The position numbers and the translations under genes are program-made. From assembly GCF_000001735.4 (NCBI RefSeq), contig NC_003070.9, forward strand, positions 23,979,971 through 24,043,970: a DNA stretch of 64,000 nt. Direction: 5' to 3'. This DNA comes from Arabidopsis thaliana (taxonomy: Eukaryota; Streptophyta; Magnoliopsida; Brassicales; Brassicaceae). Every line of letters begins with the position of its first letter. Within the stretch, counting starts at the first letter, position 1. Shown here in pieces: positions 33,321 through 46,366 of this stretch. The notes under the pieces are model-generated. The model was not told where the DNA came from. It made no database searches and saw only the letters and a list, made by a program, of their open reading frames with translations.

Positions 33321-36300
33321 AAAAGGGAATGATGATAGTTGATGGTAGTGGGAAATAGCATGATGGTGTTACCATAAGAGTTTCTTAACAAATATCGAAA
33401 TTGGTCCTTTCTTTGGGACAAAGCGTGCCTAGTTTTCCCTTTCCCTTTTTTTTGCATATTCCATTGCATCCCTAACTATATATTTATTGTCATTTTCATT
33501 TTCGTACATTTAGATGTTTGAATTACTGTACGTCTTATAGTGTAAATTGTGCTATGCTATCTATAACGATTGAGTCTTTGAGCATTCAATATTGAATATA
33601 GAACTAAAGTCATTTGAGACAATCGACTGATCAAATAAAGACATTATACTATGTATTAAACAGAATGCGAAGTTATTAATTCTTAGAGGGAACTGTGGGA
33701 GTATATAAAGAAAAGTACATATGTAATGGTGGTTTGATTAAAACTAAAAGGTTGTTTTACTTTGAAGACATCAGTACGTTTTATTTTCCCAGTTTGTAAG
33801 AAATGACACAATAATTGAAATTGATGTTCCATCAATAAAATGTGATTCACTATCTTGGTTTCCAATGGAACACAAAAAGACCAAGAAAAAAGGTGAATCA
33901 TTATATACGATAACAAAAATAAGAAAGATTAAAATAAGTTAAGCCTTAAATATTAGAATTAAGATAAATTACGAAAACACGGATATTACATGAAGTCTTA
34001 AAGATGTTGACCTCGAGGGGATGCATGTTGTGTAAACTAGAAAATTGATTTTTGGAGTTTTTCTTCTTCTTATTCGTATCAAGTTCATTATTACTTTCAT
34101 TTGTCAACCAAGAAAATAGTTTTAATATCACTAAACTTATAATAAAAATAAAAAATATTCTTTTTTAAATTGGGTGAAAAATCCAAAACATCATTCTTTT
34201 TAAAACATGGAAAGTATAAATTAACTCTGAAACTCATTTCTATTTTATGTAGACTAGGGTATAGGGCTAACAAAAATTGGTCTCATAATAGATATCGAAC
34301 AAAAGACACAGAACCTAAAGCAATAACAAAGGAGACTAATAACCACAAATTTTTCTCATATAGAAAAAGTTTACATATTCTCCATAGCTATTTTTTCGAA
34401 CAAATTAAGAGTCAAATGCAAAAGATTTTAAAAATTTTGTGTGCTTTCAAAGATGAAGTTTTTAGCGGTTAACCATGACATATAAATTCGTAATATTTTG
34501 TAGTTGTTTTTAAAAATATGATTGGATTATATAATAAGTTTTACCTTGTTTTCCACAACTCATTGAATAAAGAATTTGTCACATAAACAATACATATTTG
34601 CAACTGTCATAGTAAAAATATATTATCAAATCTAACAAAAATTATGTATATTATGAATAAAATACTCTAAATTTAAAGAAAAGTATGAATCCAACACTAT
34701 CTCTATCTTAGTACATATATATGTGGACTAATGGTAGTTAGTTAGAGTTACTCTTAAGTTTTAAGCGATAAAGGAATTTTGTTTTGTTTTTGACAGAAAA
34801 ATATGTTCTCTAGTCACATATTTTAACGAAAAGTTTTAAAATAGCTTATCTAACAAAAAGCAAGTGTACAACATAAAATCCAACTTTTGGATTTATTTCA
34901 CCACTTTCGGACACAATTGTAATAAGAACGGAAAGTTTCGAAAAGGGACAATAAATCAACTAAAGACGAAAAAGGATTAAGGTGAAAATCTTGATGCCGT
35001 TGACTTTTGTTCTCAACGGCCATGATTGAGCGTGTGATGAGTATAAGAGACCAAATTATGGCTATTTCTAATAACCCCAAAAAATAAATTGATTGATGAG
35101 TTTTTCTTCATTTGATATGTAATTATAATCACTTATTCCATTTCAAGATTTGTGGATATCTATTGATATTCTCTACCACTATCAAGAAGCTAAAAGTGTA
35201 TTAAGTGCATGTACATTAGCTTAGGCCGAGAAGTTTTTTTTTTTTTTTTTTAAAGGTGATGTATTTGTGGCACTTAGGCTTAGGCATGTAATGTGTGGTG
35301 TGAGATGTTGCGCGACTTGCGAGTAACAAAAATGGGTCTCAAATATTGAGGCATGTATTTCTAACGTTTGCTATATATGCCTTTGATGTTCTCTAAATTC
35401 TATTTTATATCGTATTTCCATAGTAATATTCAGTAAAATCATGAAATTCGAAGGTTGATATCAGAGTTTATATAGTATAAAGTTTTAAGATATAAATAAT
35501 CCATTGAAAACTCAAAACATAGGTACAAAATAGCACCATGTACAAATAAATAGCTAAAATAAAGTAATAAAGTAACAAATTAAAACACGTTTAATACTAT
35601 TCATGAACTAATGTTCAAGTCTATTTAACATTCACATTTTTCCTTGCTTGTGATCTTCTATATAAACTTAAAATTAAACATGCATGGTTTCCTGATAATA
35701 ATAAGATGTTTAGTTATATTAAAGAAAAAAGATAGTAGCTCTCAAGACTTAAGGCGGAAGCATAACCTTATTTTTTTTAGGTTGGTACCACAAGAGACCA
35801 CAACTAAACATTTGGATGAATATAGGTATAACAAATCTCTTATGATATGTATATATCTGGCTTATATATGAATGCATACTCTACGAATGTATGTGACTGC
35901 TGACGACATTGGTGTTAGACTGTTGATATAATTATATGAGGCAGTGGATCGAGATTTGAGAACTACTTAAGTCAAGATTATCATACCGAGAATTCAAGAT
36001 TTAGGTGACACATATTTTGGGAACCTCATTGGCCCATACACTAAAGAGGCGGTCATTCTTTCTTTATAACTCTAAACCATATTTTCCAACCAAAAACGGT
36101 CGATGTTAAGCTTTAATATGATGTTCAAGATATAGGATACGAGGGAGAAGATGATCGCTAGAAACTCCACAGCACCATTTATCTTCCTCTGTTGTGGGGA
36201 TCACATTCTCCTCATTTTTATTTTTCCATTGCACCAGTTTCCACTATAGAAATTTTCATCAAATGTTAGTTAATTAATCATATCTAAATATATTGAATAC

Positions 36301-36907
36301 TATTAAAGTATATCATAAATTCGTATCGAGTATTTAATGAATCGATGATAAAAAGTAAAATCAAAATAAAATCTCCCTTTATGGAAATTATACCCTCGAA
36401 GATCCTCTCCCGTCCTAAATTTTTCAAAAGACAACAAATAAATATATAGTAATCAAAGCAAACTTTTTCACTAAACCGGCAATAGCCGGTGTAATTCACG
36501 TCACTTCCGGGACAAAAGCGTGACTGGACACCGGCAGACAAATCACATCAAATAAATAATAGTAATATATTTAATTCCTCAGACAAAAAGGCTCTTCCAC
36601 TTCTTATCGAATTACAAACATTTCATGTTATTGTTTGGTTATATATATAGAGAGACAAAGCTCTTAACTCCTTTTTAATTGCTTGAACAAAAAGCAAAAC
36701 TCAAAGGAATTTTCTCTGTATTTTTTTCTATCTGCAGAAAATTAAAGAAAAAAAGAGAAAACTCAAAAACCCACATTTTTCCTCTGTTTCCAGCTTTTCT
36801 TTATCTTTGGAGTTTGGTTTCTGGAGAAGACAAAAGTTGTTGTCCTTTTTAAGAGTTCGAGATCCTGCAGAAATTAAAAGGGCTCTTCCCGGCTTGGATT
36901 CCTAAAT

Positions 36908-39211
36908 ATGGGTTCAGAGTATAAGCATATATTGAAGAGTCTCTGTTTAAGCCATGGATGGTCTTATGCTGTGTTTTGGCGTTATGATCCCATCAATTCC
37001 ATGTAATTTCTCTCTTTTTTCTTTCGAATGTTATATGCATGTTCCTGTCTTGGATAATATTTGCATAAAACTAGTTTTGTTTTCCGTTGATTTAGGCAAA
37101 AGACTGAATTGCATATCCTCTGGTTTTATATGTGGCTTCCCTACTTTGGTGTCCATAAATGTAATTTAGTTTTGTTGAATTCCATCAGGATATTGAGATT
37201 TGAAGAAGCATACAATGATGAACAATCAGTCGCACTAGTTGATGATATGGTTCTCCAGGCTCCTATCTTAGGCCAAGGGTATGCTTTTACACTTCACTCA
37301 AATCTTTTATATATCTGTCTCTGTGTTTGTGTTTATATATCTTCAATATACTTTTCTTTTGATGAAATTAGAATTGTGGGAGAAGTAGCTTCATCCGGAA
37401 ACCATCAATGGCTGTTCTCAGACACATTGTTTCAGGTTTGTTCACTTCTTTTTCTTGGTGTTTGATTTTTCTCATCTGTGAGCTATAATGTATGTCGAAA
37501 TATAGTGACTGCATAGAACATTTCATGATGAAGAAGAAAAAAGATTTGATATTCGTGCGTTTGATTGTTTTGCAGTGGGAACATGAGTTTCAGAATCAGT
37601 TTCTCTGTGGCTTTAAGGTAATTTATATTTTGTCTTCTCTCCAAGTTTAAGGATTCATATATCCATTTTGAATCAGATTCTTATACGGCAGTTTACTTAT
37701 ACACAGACTATCGCAATCATTCCACTAGGATCCAGCGGCGTTGTTCAGCTAGGATCTACTCAAAAGGTTTGCATATATAATTATATAACAATGTTTTCTT
37801 GTTGTGGAAGTCATGGTCTAATTACTTACTATCAATCTTTAGATTCTTGAGAGCACAGAGATATTGGAACAAACAACAAGAGCTCTCCAGGAGACGTGTT
37901 TAAAGCCACATGATTCCGGTGATCTCGATACTCTGTTTGAGTCACTGGGAGATTGTGAGATTTTCCCAGCTGAATCTTTTCAAGGATTTAGCTTTGATGA
38001 CATCTTCGCTGAGGACAATCCTCCTTCTTTGCTCAGCCCTGAGATGATCTCCTCTGAAGCAGCTTCTTCCAACCAAGATCTGACCAATGGAGATGATTAT
38101 GGGTTCGACATTCTCCAGTCTTACTCTCTGGACGATCTATACCAGCTGCTCGCTGATCCACCAGAACAGAACTGCTCTTCCATGGTGATCCAAGGAGTTG
38201 ACAAGGATCTTTTCGACATTTTGGGGATGAATTCTCAAACGCCTACAATGGCTTTGCCACCTAAAGGACTCTTCTCAGAGCTCATAAGCAGCAGTCTTAG
38301 CAACAACACTTGTAGTAGTTCTCTCACGAACGTGCAAGAGTACTCTGGTGTGAACCAGAGCAAAAGACGGAAGCTTGATACATCATCGGCGCATAGCTCA
38401 AGCTTGTTCCCTCAGGAGGAGACAGTAACAAGTCGGAGTTTGTGGATTGATGATGATGAGAGATCAAGTATTGGAGGGAACTGGAAGAAGCCTCACGAAG
38501 AAGGTGTGAAGAAGAAAAGAGCAAAGGCAGGAGAAAGCAGGAGGCCGAGGCCTAAGGACCGTCAGATGATACAAGACCGTATCAAGGAGTTGCGAGGGAT
38601 GATTCCAAATGGAGCTAAGGTAAATTGAATAATAATATAGTTTAGTTTAGGGCATCCAAATTATAGATTAACAAATGCATTCTCTAATAAGTTTCGATAT
38701 ATATTTAAACAGTGTAGCATAGATACGTTGCTGGATCTGACCATAAAACACATGGTGTTCATGCAAAGCCTCGCCAAGTATGCAGAGAGACTCAAACAAC
38801 CATACGAGTCTAAGGTAATGAATCAAATATATCCATTCAGTAAGTACACAAGTGTTTGAGTATTGATGAGTGAATGATGTTTATCAGCTGGTGAAGGAGA
38901 AAGAGAGAACATGGGCGTTGGAAGTGGGGGAAGAAGGAGTGGTATGTCCGATAATGGTGGAGGAATTGAACAGGGAAGGAGAAATGCAGATAGAGATGGT
39001 GTGTGAGGAAAGAGAGGAGTTCTTGGAGATAGGACAAGTGGTGAGAGGATTGGGATTGAAGATATTGAAAGGAGTGATGGAAACAAGAAAAGGACAAATA
39101 TGGGCACACTTCATCGTACAGGCAAAGCCACAAGTCACAAGGATTCAAGTCTTGTACTCACTTGTTCAGCTCTTTCAACACCACACCAAACATGATGATT
39201 TATTATCATAG
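36908..39211 (+). CDS. BHLH157: LONESOME HIGHWAY-type atypical bHLH transcription factor
   Basis: Exons are 36908-37002, 37189-37278, 37372-37435, 37576-37617, 37677-37766, 37843-38619, 38713-38814 and 38888-39211; 527 aa. The N-terminus (MGSEYKHILKSLCLSHGWSY, then AVFWRYDP) is the LHW-family N-terminal domain related to plant bHLH-MYC_N regions, with GEVASSGNHQW and TIAIIPLGSSGVVQLGST following. The C-terminal bHLH is atypical: basic part RRPRPKDRQMIQDRIKELR, loop IPNGAKCSIDTLLDLTIKHM. An ACT-like tail follows (residues after about 420). LHW relatives dimerise with TMO5-type bHLHs to drive vascular cell divisions. I saw no upstream ATG in the roughly 250-bp leader. I take it to be At1g64625, also called LHL3. 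Confidence 0.93.
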
Positions 39212-39949
39212 TATAATACCTACCACTTTGATTTTCTTTCTTTTTGTTACAACAACAACACAAGAATCTGTTGATAAATAGTAGTAACATTACATCAAAG
39301 AAGATTGTATGGGCTCGTGGAAAAAAAAGAAGAAGATTGTATGGGCTTTAAAACATTGACTAAGACAAAGAAAGAAGGCCCATTTAAAGAAAAAAGGAAC
39401 GTAACGACACCGTTTTGGGTGGATAACAGTTAACTGACTGAATCAGAAAATAGATGCCCGTTATCCTTGACGAGGATAAAGGGGAGACACTGTATATAAA
39501 TAAAAAGTTGAACAAAGATCAAATCCTCAATCTGTTTTTAGGGTTTCGAGAGAGAGAGAGAAATTGATTTTTGTTGATATTTGTGAAATTTGGTGGCGAA
39601 ATTGAAGCTTCTTCATCGGTCGTTGTCTAAAAGCAATGGTGGATGGTTGATGAATGGAGGAGATGCTCTTCTTCTTCTATCCAATAACAATAATAAGAGA
39701 CACGACGCTGACACAAACGCAGAACCATCTCACCACCGTCATCATCTCGGAGATGGCCGCCACACTCCTCTGTTCCCGATCTCGATTCCGATCGGCGATC
39801 GACTCCTATTGCTTCGCCCGTGAGGCCTTCTCCGATCCAATCTCCTTCCATCTCCTCACCCTTCTGTAACCACCAATCATCATCCCTCCTTTCTTCTTCT
39901 TCTTCTTCTGCTTCCGGATTATTAGTATCATTAGGTTAGAATATCTGCC
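39212..39949. promoter_or_regulatory. WNK10 promoter and leader
   Basis: Contains a short duplicated phrase AGAAGATTGTATGGGCT (about 39300 and 39333), a GGCCCATTT box near 39378, the motif TAACGACACCGTTTT (39402-39416) and a TTAGGGTTT telo-box near 39537-39545. A TATATAAATA sequence lies near 39492-39501. The presumed leader then carries overlapping upstream ORFs, listed separately. Confidence 0.55.
39636..39869 (+). other. Overlapping upstream ORFs in the WNK10 leader
   Basis: Four ATGs lie within 19 bases (39636, 39643, 39650 and 39654). They open ORFs of 4 aa (39636-39650), 14 aa (39643-39687), 57 aa (39650-39823) and 71 aa (39654-39869). An in-frame internal ATG of the last, at 39753, has a strong context (gagATGGcc) and would give 38 aa rich in Arg and Ser. 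All end before the WNK10 ATG at 39950. They matter only if transcription starts upstream of 39636, as the TATA-like box near 39492 suggests. Confidence 0.5.
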
Positions 39950-42144
39950 ATGGAAGAGGCTGACTTCGTCCAGAAAGATCCCACTGGTCGCTACATTAGG
40001 GTACGACGCTATCTGCAATTTCCATGGTTTCTAGGATAACAATGTCAATCTATAGACTTTTCCTCGATAAGATTTATATAAGTAATAGCTACGTTAATGG
40101 CTTGGAAGGTCACTTTAGGATAACAATCTTCTTCTTTCTTTCTTCAGTATAATGACGTTCTCGGGAGAGGAGCCTTCAAAACTGTGTATGTTTGTTTGTT
40201 TATACGTCCTTTACTTTTTCATTGCAGTGCCTATGTTACTCTGATTGCTTTTTAAGTATTTTTCTCATCTCTTGTTGTTGTTGTTACCTCGCCGCGTGTA
40301 GATATAAGGCATTTGATGAAGTCGAAGGTATTGAAGTTGCTTGGAACCTCATGAGCATTGAAGATGTCTTGCAGATGCCTGGCCAACTTGATAGGCTATA
40401 TTCCGAAGTCCATCTCCTCAATTCCCTTAAACATGATAACATCATCAAACTCTTCTACTCTTGGGTTGATGATCATAACAAGTCCATCAACATGATCACT
40501 GAGCTTTTCACCTCTGGTAGTCTCACCCTGTATGTCTACTTACTCCTCTCCTCTCTTCTTCTCTTTTCATTATCTCTTATAATATATCTACGTCTGCCTT
40601 TCCATTGATTGTCATTTCTCTTGGTCCAAAGTTATCGCAAGAAGCACCGCAAAGTTGATCCCAAGGCCATCATGAACTGGGCAAGGCAGATTCTTAAAGG
40701 CCTGCACTATTTGCATTCTCAGACCCCTCCTGTAATTCACCGTGACCTTAAGTGCGACAATATTTTTGTCAATGGAAATACCGGAAAGGTCAAAATTGGA
40801 GATCTTGGGCTCGCTGCTGTGATGCAGCAACCCACTGCTCGAAGTGTGATTGGTAATAATACTATTAAAACCTCTTTAAGTCTTGTTGGTTTTAGGATAA
40901 GCTTTTCTAGAACTGAATATATTGAGTATGTTTTTCAGGCACTCCTGAATTCATGGCGCCTGAGCTTTATGAAGAAGAATATAATGAACTTGTCGACATC
41001 TATTCTTTTGGCATGTGCATGTTGGAGATGGTAACATGTGAATATCCATACAGAGAATGCAGAAACCAGGCTCAAATATACAAGAAGGTTACCTCGGTAA
41101 GTCTGACCTGATATATATAAGTCTTACATTTCTCTTCGACACAGGGATCGTCCTTGACCATTGTTGCATTAGCAGGGTATAAAACCTCAATCTCTCAGCA
41201 AAGTTGATGATCCTCAAGTTAAGCAATTCATAGAGAAGTGTCTTCTCCCAGCTCCTTCTAGACCAACTGCTCTAGAGCTCCTGAAGGACCAACTCCTTGC
41301 AGTAGATGGCGCCAAGGACTCCACTCTTACTGCTTCATCAAACACAACATTCAAACCTGCAATGCCACCACAGTGTGAATATCGTCCTATGGATGTTGAA
41401 TATAAGAAGAATACAAGTGTTTCCATCTGCTCTTCTGCTAAAAGCAGCCAAGAATGCGCATTGCTCCAGACCATGGAAGTCCAGAGGGTTGCTGAAAGTA
41501 CCGAATTCAAGCTGAGTGGAGAGAGGAGAGATGATGTGGCAGCATCAATGGCTCTGCGGATCGCGGGCTCATCTGGTCTGTTTCACGATATCTTATGGCC
41601 ATTTTCTTTTTCTCTTCTCTTGCATATTTTCGAATTGCTTAATGACAGTATAAATTTTATATCAGGTCAAGCGAGAAAAGTTGATTTTGACTTCAATCTG
41701 AAGACAGACACAGCAAGAGCAGTTACAGGGGAGATGGTTGAAGAGCTTGATCTGTCAAGCCATGAGGTTACTGTGATAGCTGAGATGATAGATGAACTGA
41801 TAATGAAGCTGAAGGCTAATCGAAGCCTGCCTAATGCAAACAGTGTATATCAGTCCAAGGATGAAGAAGCTGGAGAATCAATGAAGTCAGAGATATCAGC
41901 GGACTACTACCATCGGGTCTCCTCAAACGAGGGGTCACGGCTCGGCTGCTGCTGCGAGGCAGTAGAGTCATTGTTGTCCTCGTTTCTGGATTCATGCTCA
42001 ATGGTGTCAAACAAGCAGTCGGAGGATCTGAAGACGGAGCTGAATGTGATAGAGTCACAATATAACCAATCGTGTCAACGACTGCTTAGAATGAAAGAGG
42101 AAGCTATAGAGAAGGCGAAACGGAAGTGGATGAAGCTGAGTTGA
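39950..42144 (+). CDS. WNK10: WNK (with-no-lysine) serine/threonine kinase
   Basis: Exons are 39950-40000, 40148-40185, 40302-40529, 40632-40852, 40939-41096, 41176-41575 and 41666-42144; 524 aa. The kinase domain spans about residues 18-270. The hallmark is visible: the subdomain II position reads VAWN (Asn45) instead of a Lys, while Lys28 in GRGAFKTV supplies it from subdomain I. The catalytic loop HRDLKCDN (142-149), metal-binding DLG (163-165, not DFG) and GTPEFMAPE are intact. The C-terminal half has an OSR1-C/PF2-like segment ([15 protein letters not shown]) and a coiled-coil tail. Plant WNKs act in osmotic, flowering-time and G-protein signalling. The leader has several upstream ORFs, suggesting translational control. 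I take it to be At1g64630. Confidence 0.96.
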
Positions 42145-42511
42145 TGATTCCTTCATTTCATTTAACGTAGCCACAGTTTTGGGATTTACTCAACTTTTTG
42201 TTTTGTTTCTTTGCCTTTTATTTCATTTCTCGTAGCTTTTGGTTACATGTAAAAATATGCATTGCATCAGGAATCACAGATTGAAAGAATGAAATGTATT
42301 TGACGCTAATTCAAAATTTAGAACTATATGGATTGTGTCATTGTGTGTACATATCTGTTAATAGTTTAGAAAATTGGCAAATTCATTTTCGAGATATAAA
42401 AAGATAGGAGCCAATGAAGAAGAATAAATAATTAAGAGATGATAACAAAAACAAAACAAAAAAGAAGCAATGACTGTTTGCTTTAATAAATAAAGATATT
42501 CAAAAATTCCA
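42145..42511. other. Convergent 3' flanks of WNK10 and ENODL8
   Basis: AT-rich 367 bp, presumably both 3' UTRs. Nothing else is seen. Confidence 0.5.
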
Positions 42512-43181
42512 TCACATGATTGCACCGACGACAGCGCAAGCCAGCGAAGCAGCGACAGTGGAGAAAGCAGAAATGAGCGAGGAGGAAGCAGACGATTTCT
42601 GAGAGAGAGGAATGGACCCGAAGGCGTTTTGGTAAGAGGGAGCGTCGGCGGCAGAAGACGGAGACAAGGCCTCTGCTTCGGCGGAGTAGGTGCCGACGGA
42701 GACTAGGAGCTTCTGGTACTTGGTACAGTGGCCGGGGTTTGCACTTGTGAAGTATAGGGTTCCGTTTTGGGTGAGGTTGAAGAGAGAGTTGCCGTCGTTC
42801 ATGTACAAGATTGGGTCTTTGGTGTTGCAGCTCTTGAAATTGGAGGGCGTCACTTGAATCAGTGAGTCTTCGCTTGGTGGGTACAAGAACACTTTATTGG
42901 TTGCAGCAACCAAAAACAAACCAATGATTAGATTTTAGAGAGATTTGAAATTATAAGAAGAAGAAGAGTTAGAATATTGACTTACAGAGGGAGTCACCGA
43001 TCTTGAAAGAGTGAGATTTGGGCCATTTGGAATAGACTTTAGCATCAATTGGGATGCCCCAAGCGTCCAAGTCCCCAACTTTGTATAGAGTCGACGACAC
43101 TTTACCAATCTCTTGTCCCAACAATATCATCACCTGTAATACCACCACCACCATCGTCTTGCTCAAACTCATCACTCCCAT
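42512..43181 (-). CDS. ENODL8: Early nodulin-like (phytocyanin-like) GPI-anchored protein
   Basis: Two exons on the minus strand, 43181-42986 and 42891-42512, give 191 aa. I placed the acceptor at AAAG before 42891 because it restores the family phrase GDSLLFLYPPSED; the GCAG a little upstream would insert four residues. An N-terminal signal peptide (SKTMVVVVLQVMILLG) precedes a plastocyanin-like domain (about 30-130) containing FKSC, NLTQNGTLYFTSANPGHC and YQKLLVSVG. The first copper-ligand His is absent (DSLIQVTP where blue proteins have His), so it probably does not bind copper. A Ser/Pro/Ala-rich linker and a hydrophobic C-tail (AASLACAVVGAIM) predict arabinogalactan modification and a GPI anchor at the plasma membrane. 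I take it to be At1g64640. Confidence 0.93.
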
Positions 43182-43834
43182 CTTGATTGGTCTACTTTGC
43201 TTCTCAGATCTCCTGAAAAGCTAAGCTTATAAATTGGTGAAGCAAAGGAGGTGGAATGACGGTTGTACCCCTGACTGAAGATGGGGCACATGGCCTGAAG
43301 TGGCCAATGTCGCATCGTATCAGTACATAAATGGGTCTAATCGATTATTCATTTGCAATTATATAATGTCTGCTTGTGTATTGTTGTTTCACATGGCCAC
43401 CACTTCTTAAATAACGTGTGGTTCCATAGATTTATTCATGTGTTTAAGTGTATTAGTTTATGACTGACTATCGCCACATTCAAACAGAGACAATTATTGC
43501 CTGAATTCAGAATTGCAAAGAGAGATTGAGCTTCCTTTTAAATAACACTACATTTCTATGGTTTAGGGCCAAAATCGACTTATAAAGATTGTTTTTGACG
43601 CACAAAAAAAAAAGTAGAAAGATTCAAGAAGAATAGTGGCTAAAGCCCAAATAAGCTGACGTGCAGAGGTATTAGGGTGTGTTTGCTACATCTGGTGAAG
43701 GCACAAAATCCAAATATAACTAAACAAGTGGAAAGACTTTATGACCAACGAACATATTAAGACAAGTAGAAAAATCATAAAGAGAAACGGAACGGCGTTT
43801 CTTCTTTTTTCTTATGTCATCGGAGATTTGGTTA
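43182..43834. other. Spacer, ENODL8 promoter
   Basis: Two minus-strand genes flank it. A TTTATAAG box on the minus strand near 43228-43235 could be a TATA element for ENODL8. No ORF or repeat of note. Confidence 0.45.
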
Positions 43835-46366
43835 TTATGGGTTTAGAGGGTCAGCTTCTGAGGTCATCTCCTTTTCTGCTGACCACTCTTGTGATCCTGC
43901 AATGATAATGAGAGATACACTAGAATCACCAGTCCACAATAATTGATCTGATCAATGGTGCTGTTAGATATGAACATATAACAGTTCTAATGTTTGATGG
44001 AAATGCAGGCAACCGTGATAAATGAATCTACAAGCATGATACGGAATTGCAGATCAAATGCAATGTTCATCAGTTAGAAATTCATGCATGATGCTATCAT
44101 AGAATCCACTAGTTAAGTTCTACGATCCAATCAAGCGTGTGTACCACATGATTTCTACTTCCCTTTAAAGCATTTTGTGAGTAATGTCAGAAGACTTACT
44201 TGACTTGTGGATCTCGGCTACATTCATCAACCTCCTCTGCAATATAGAGGCCACAAAAAGGAATACAGAGCACATTCCAAACATCACGGTCATTGGAAAC
44301 GCGTCAACCTTTAGCATACAAAGATCAGAAAAGCTTGTTAGGTCCATGGCAATGCATCTTTTCCTATACAGGTTTATATCCAAACAAAGAATCCAGATGA
44401 TAGATACTGAAGATTGTACATTACCTAAGGGAGCCACAGATAATACACATTAAAAAGGGAAGAACCTATATGATGGATATTGAATAAATGACTTATAGAT
44501 TGTACACTAGTATCTAAGGGCAAGGTAACTCGTTCTGAATAATTATAAACGAAATGGGAATCTAGATACGCTCAGCAGGCCAAGCGAAATATTTACCCAA
44601 AAGCTAGAGAAGTGTAACAATTCTGTTCAGAACATAACGTTCCGTACTAGCAGTGATACTAACACCAGTGCCTCGAAGAAGTCTGAATAAAAAGAGAACA
44701 GGAAAACTCACATTGTATAATACAAGGCAGACAAAGATGTTGAGTGGGATGCGGAAAAAATTCATGATGGTGCTTCTAGCTTCCTCTGGAATGTATTGCG
44801 ATCTCATCTTCATTATAGATGGCCAGAAGATTCCTACACACGCTTCAAATGTGCAGAAACCCATTAACTGAATGCATCCAGAGAAGGATATGCTTCCACC
44901 TTTTACACCTGAGGGCGCCACCAAGAACTGTTCCAATTTGGAAATCGAGAAGTTATTATCGGTACTACTCCTTGAATATGGAGAGTAAACAGTGAGAGAT
45001 ATCAAGACAGAGAGCATACGCTTGTTACAACAGGAAGCATTAGAGCAGCAGAAGATATCACAAATACGATCTGCATATAGCTCTCTACTTTTGGAGACGA
45101 ATGTGCCAACAAACGAGAGGCAATGGAGCTACCAAGCATCGAAGCCAGCATGAATGTTGCAAATATGAAACCATGTGGAATGTCCTCTTCGTTTGGGCTC
45201 AAAGCAGGAGTCCAGAGAAACACAAAGGTGTACATGGACCCTTCAAACAGAGACTGAATAGCACCGAGTAATGCGATCTTCTCATCTGATTTAATAAAAA
45301 GGTGGTTAGTGGAAGAATAAAGCTGGAAGCAAAGACATATTACAGTATGTCAAAAACCAAGGTAAGGTAAGAGATTCACCAGAAGCAATGGCAGATGCAG
45401 CGTTCTTGAACTGGGTAAGAAGGTCTTTGTTTTCAGATGGATCTCCATAGTTTTCGGACCAAGATGAGATAATAACGGCCATACCAATAGCAAGGAAGCA
45501 AGCAGCAGCATCGAAAGGAGCAACAGGACCGAGGGAGAGAGAATCGACAAGGTAATTGCCAAAGAGGCCAGCAATGATGGCGACTAATCCATTACCGAGG
45601 AAAATAGCCTTGGAGAAAGTGACAGAAAGCCACTGCTGCTCGAAGCCTCTCTTGTTGTGCTCAGCGACGAGCCAGGATTCGAAGGCAGAGAAAAGGAGAG
45701 AAGTAGCGATACCACCAAGAACACGACCGACCATCAAAACTTTGTACTGGGGAGAATGTTTGGTGATACAGCTGAGAATGTAGGTGATACAGTAGGTGAT
45801 AGAAGCTCTCTTGCGACCCCTAATTAAGAGAGTAAGTTACAGAGTCATTGAAGAAGATCCAAACAAACAATAGGTGAAGTATAATTCAGAAGAAGAAATG
45901 CTGACTGTTTGTCGGCAAGAGATCCAACAATGGTGCCAAACAACATGGAAGATCCAAAACCAGCAATAAAGAGCTGACCGATCTCTCCCTTTCCAAAGCC
46001 ATAAGTGCTGTAGAGATAGTACACATACGGACCCTGCAACCAGTCCCCAGCTAAATGCCGCCAGGGACATAAATTCATTGTTGGATTTTAGGATCTATGG
46101 ACAATCAATCAATCATTGGGAGCATTCATTCATTCATTCCGGTCAAATCACACACCGACACTAAGCTCTATAGAAATCAGAAAATGGATCGTGATCAGAT
46201 GTAGTGAGAACTAACCCATCATGAGAGAGTAGACGAGGAGATAGTTGTTCTTGAAGGAGTTGAAGGCGGAGGAGGTGTTAATGCGGTCTTTGTTCGATTT
46301 GCTCAGCTCCAAGCCGGCGACGATCGCAGCCAGGCCACCGAACACCACGAAGTAGAAGATCTCCAT
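43835..46366 (-). CDS. Major facilitator superfamily transporter, molybdate-anion (MFS_5) type
   Basis: Exons in transcription order: 46366-46216, 46050-45906, 45819-45380, 45285-45020, 44927-44712, 44308-44200 and 43896-43835; 462 aa, in phase, ending EADPLNP. The first residues (MEIFYFVVFGGLAAIVAGLE) form the first membrane helix. MAGDWLQGPYVYYLYSTYG and the loop motif GSLADKQGRKRA (the MFS signature between helices 2 and 3) follow. Hydrophobic segments continue to LFVASILQRR, consistent with twelve helices. The closest described relatives are MOT2-type molybdate-anion transporters of algae and animals (MFSD5). Substrate and membrane of residence are inferred from family only. I take it to be At1g64650. 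Confidence 0.93.

Larger units (their letters stand above)
28491..36907. other. 8.4 kb gene-poor region
   Basis: No gene that I can support. It contains a 53-bp TA microsatellite (30355-30407), a 35-bp direct repeat (30433 and 30526), a TA/TG microsatellite (33288-33320) and long T runs near 31966 and 35231. Around 31030-31440 the sequence is less AT-rich, with site II-type boxes (TGGGCT, GCCCAT), a CCACGTGTC G-box near 31312 and CAAACCCTA near 31409, so it could be a promoter for an unannotated or non-coding transcript. ATG-initiated ORFs of 62 aa (29192-29380) and 70 aa (30885-31097) resemble nothing I know. The last 300 bp is the bHLH157 leader. Confidence 0.45.

Noticed and set aside
34170..34472. 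100-codon ORF in the gene desert
   Set aside because: TTG start and Lys/Ile-rich AT-driven composition.
35215..35310. Possible MITE around a T run
   Set aside because: The left phrase GTGCATGTACATTAG resembles a MITE end, but the right side does not pair convincingly with it.
36650..36907. Upstream ORF in the bHLH157 leader, expected from related LHW-like genes
   Set aside because: No ATG occurs between about 36650 and the start codon at 36908.
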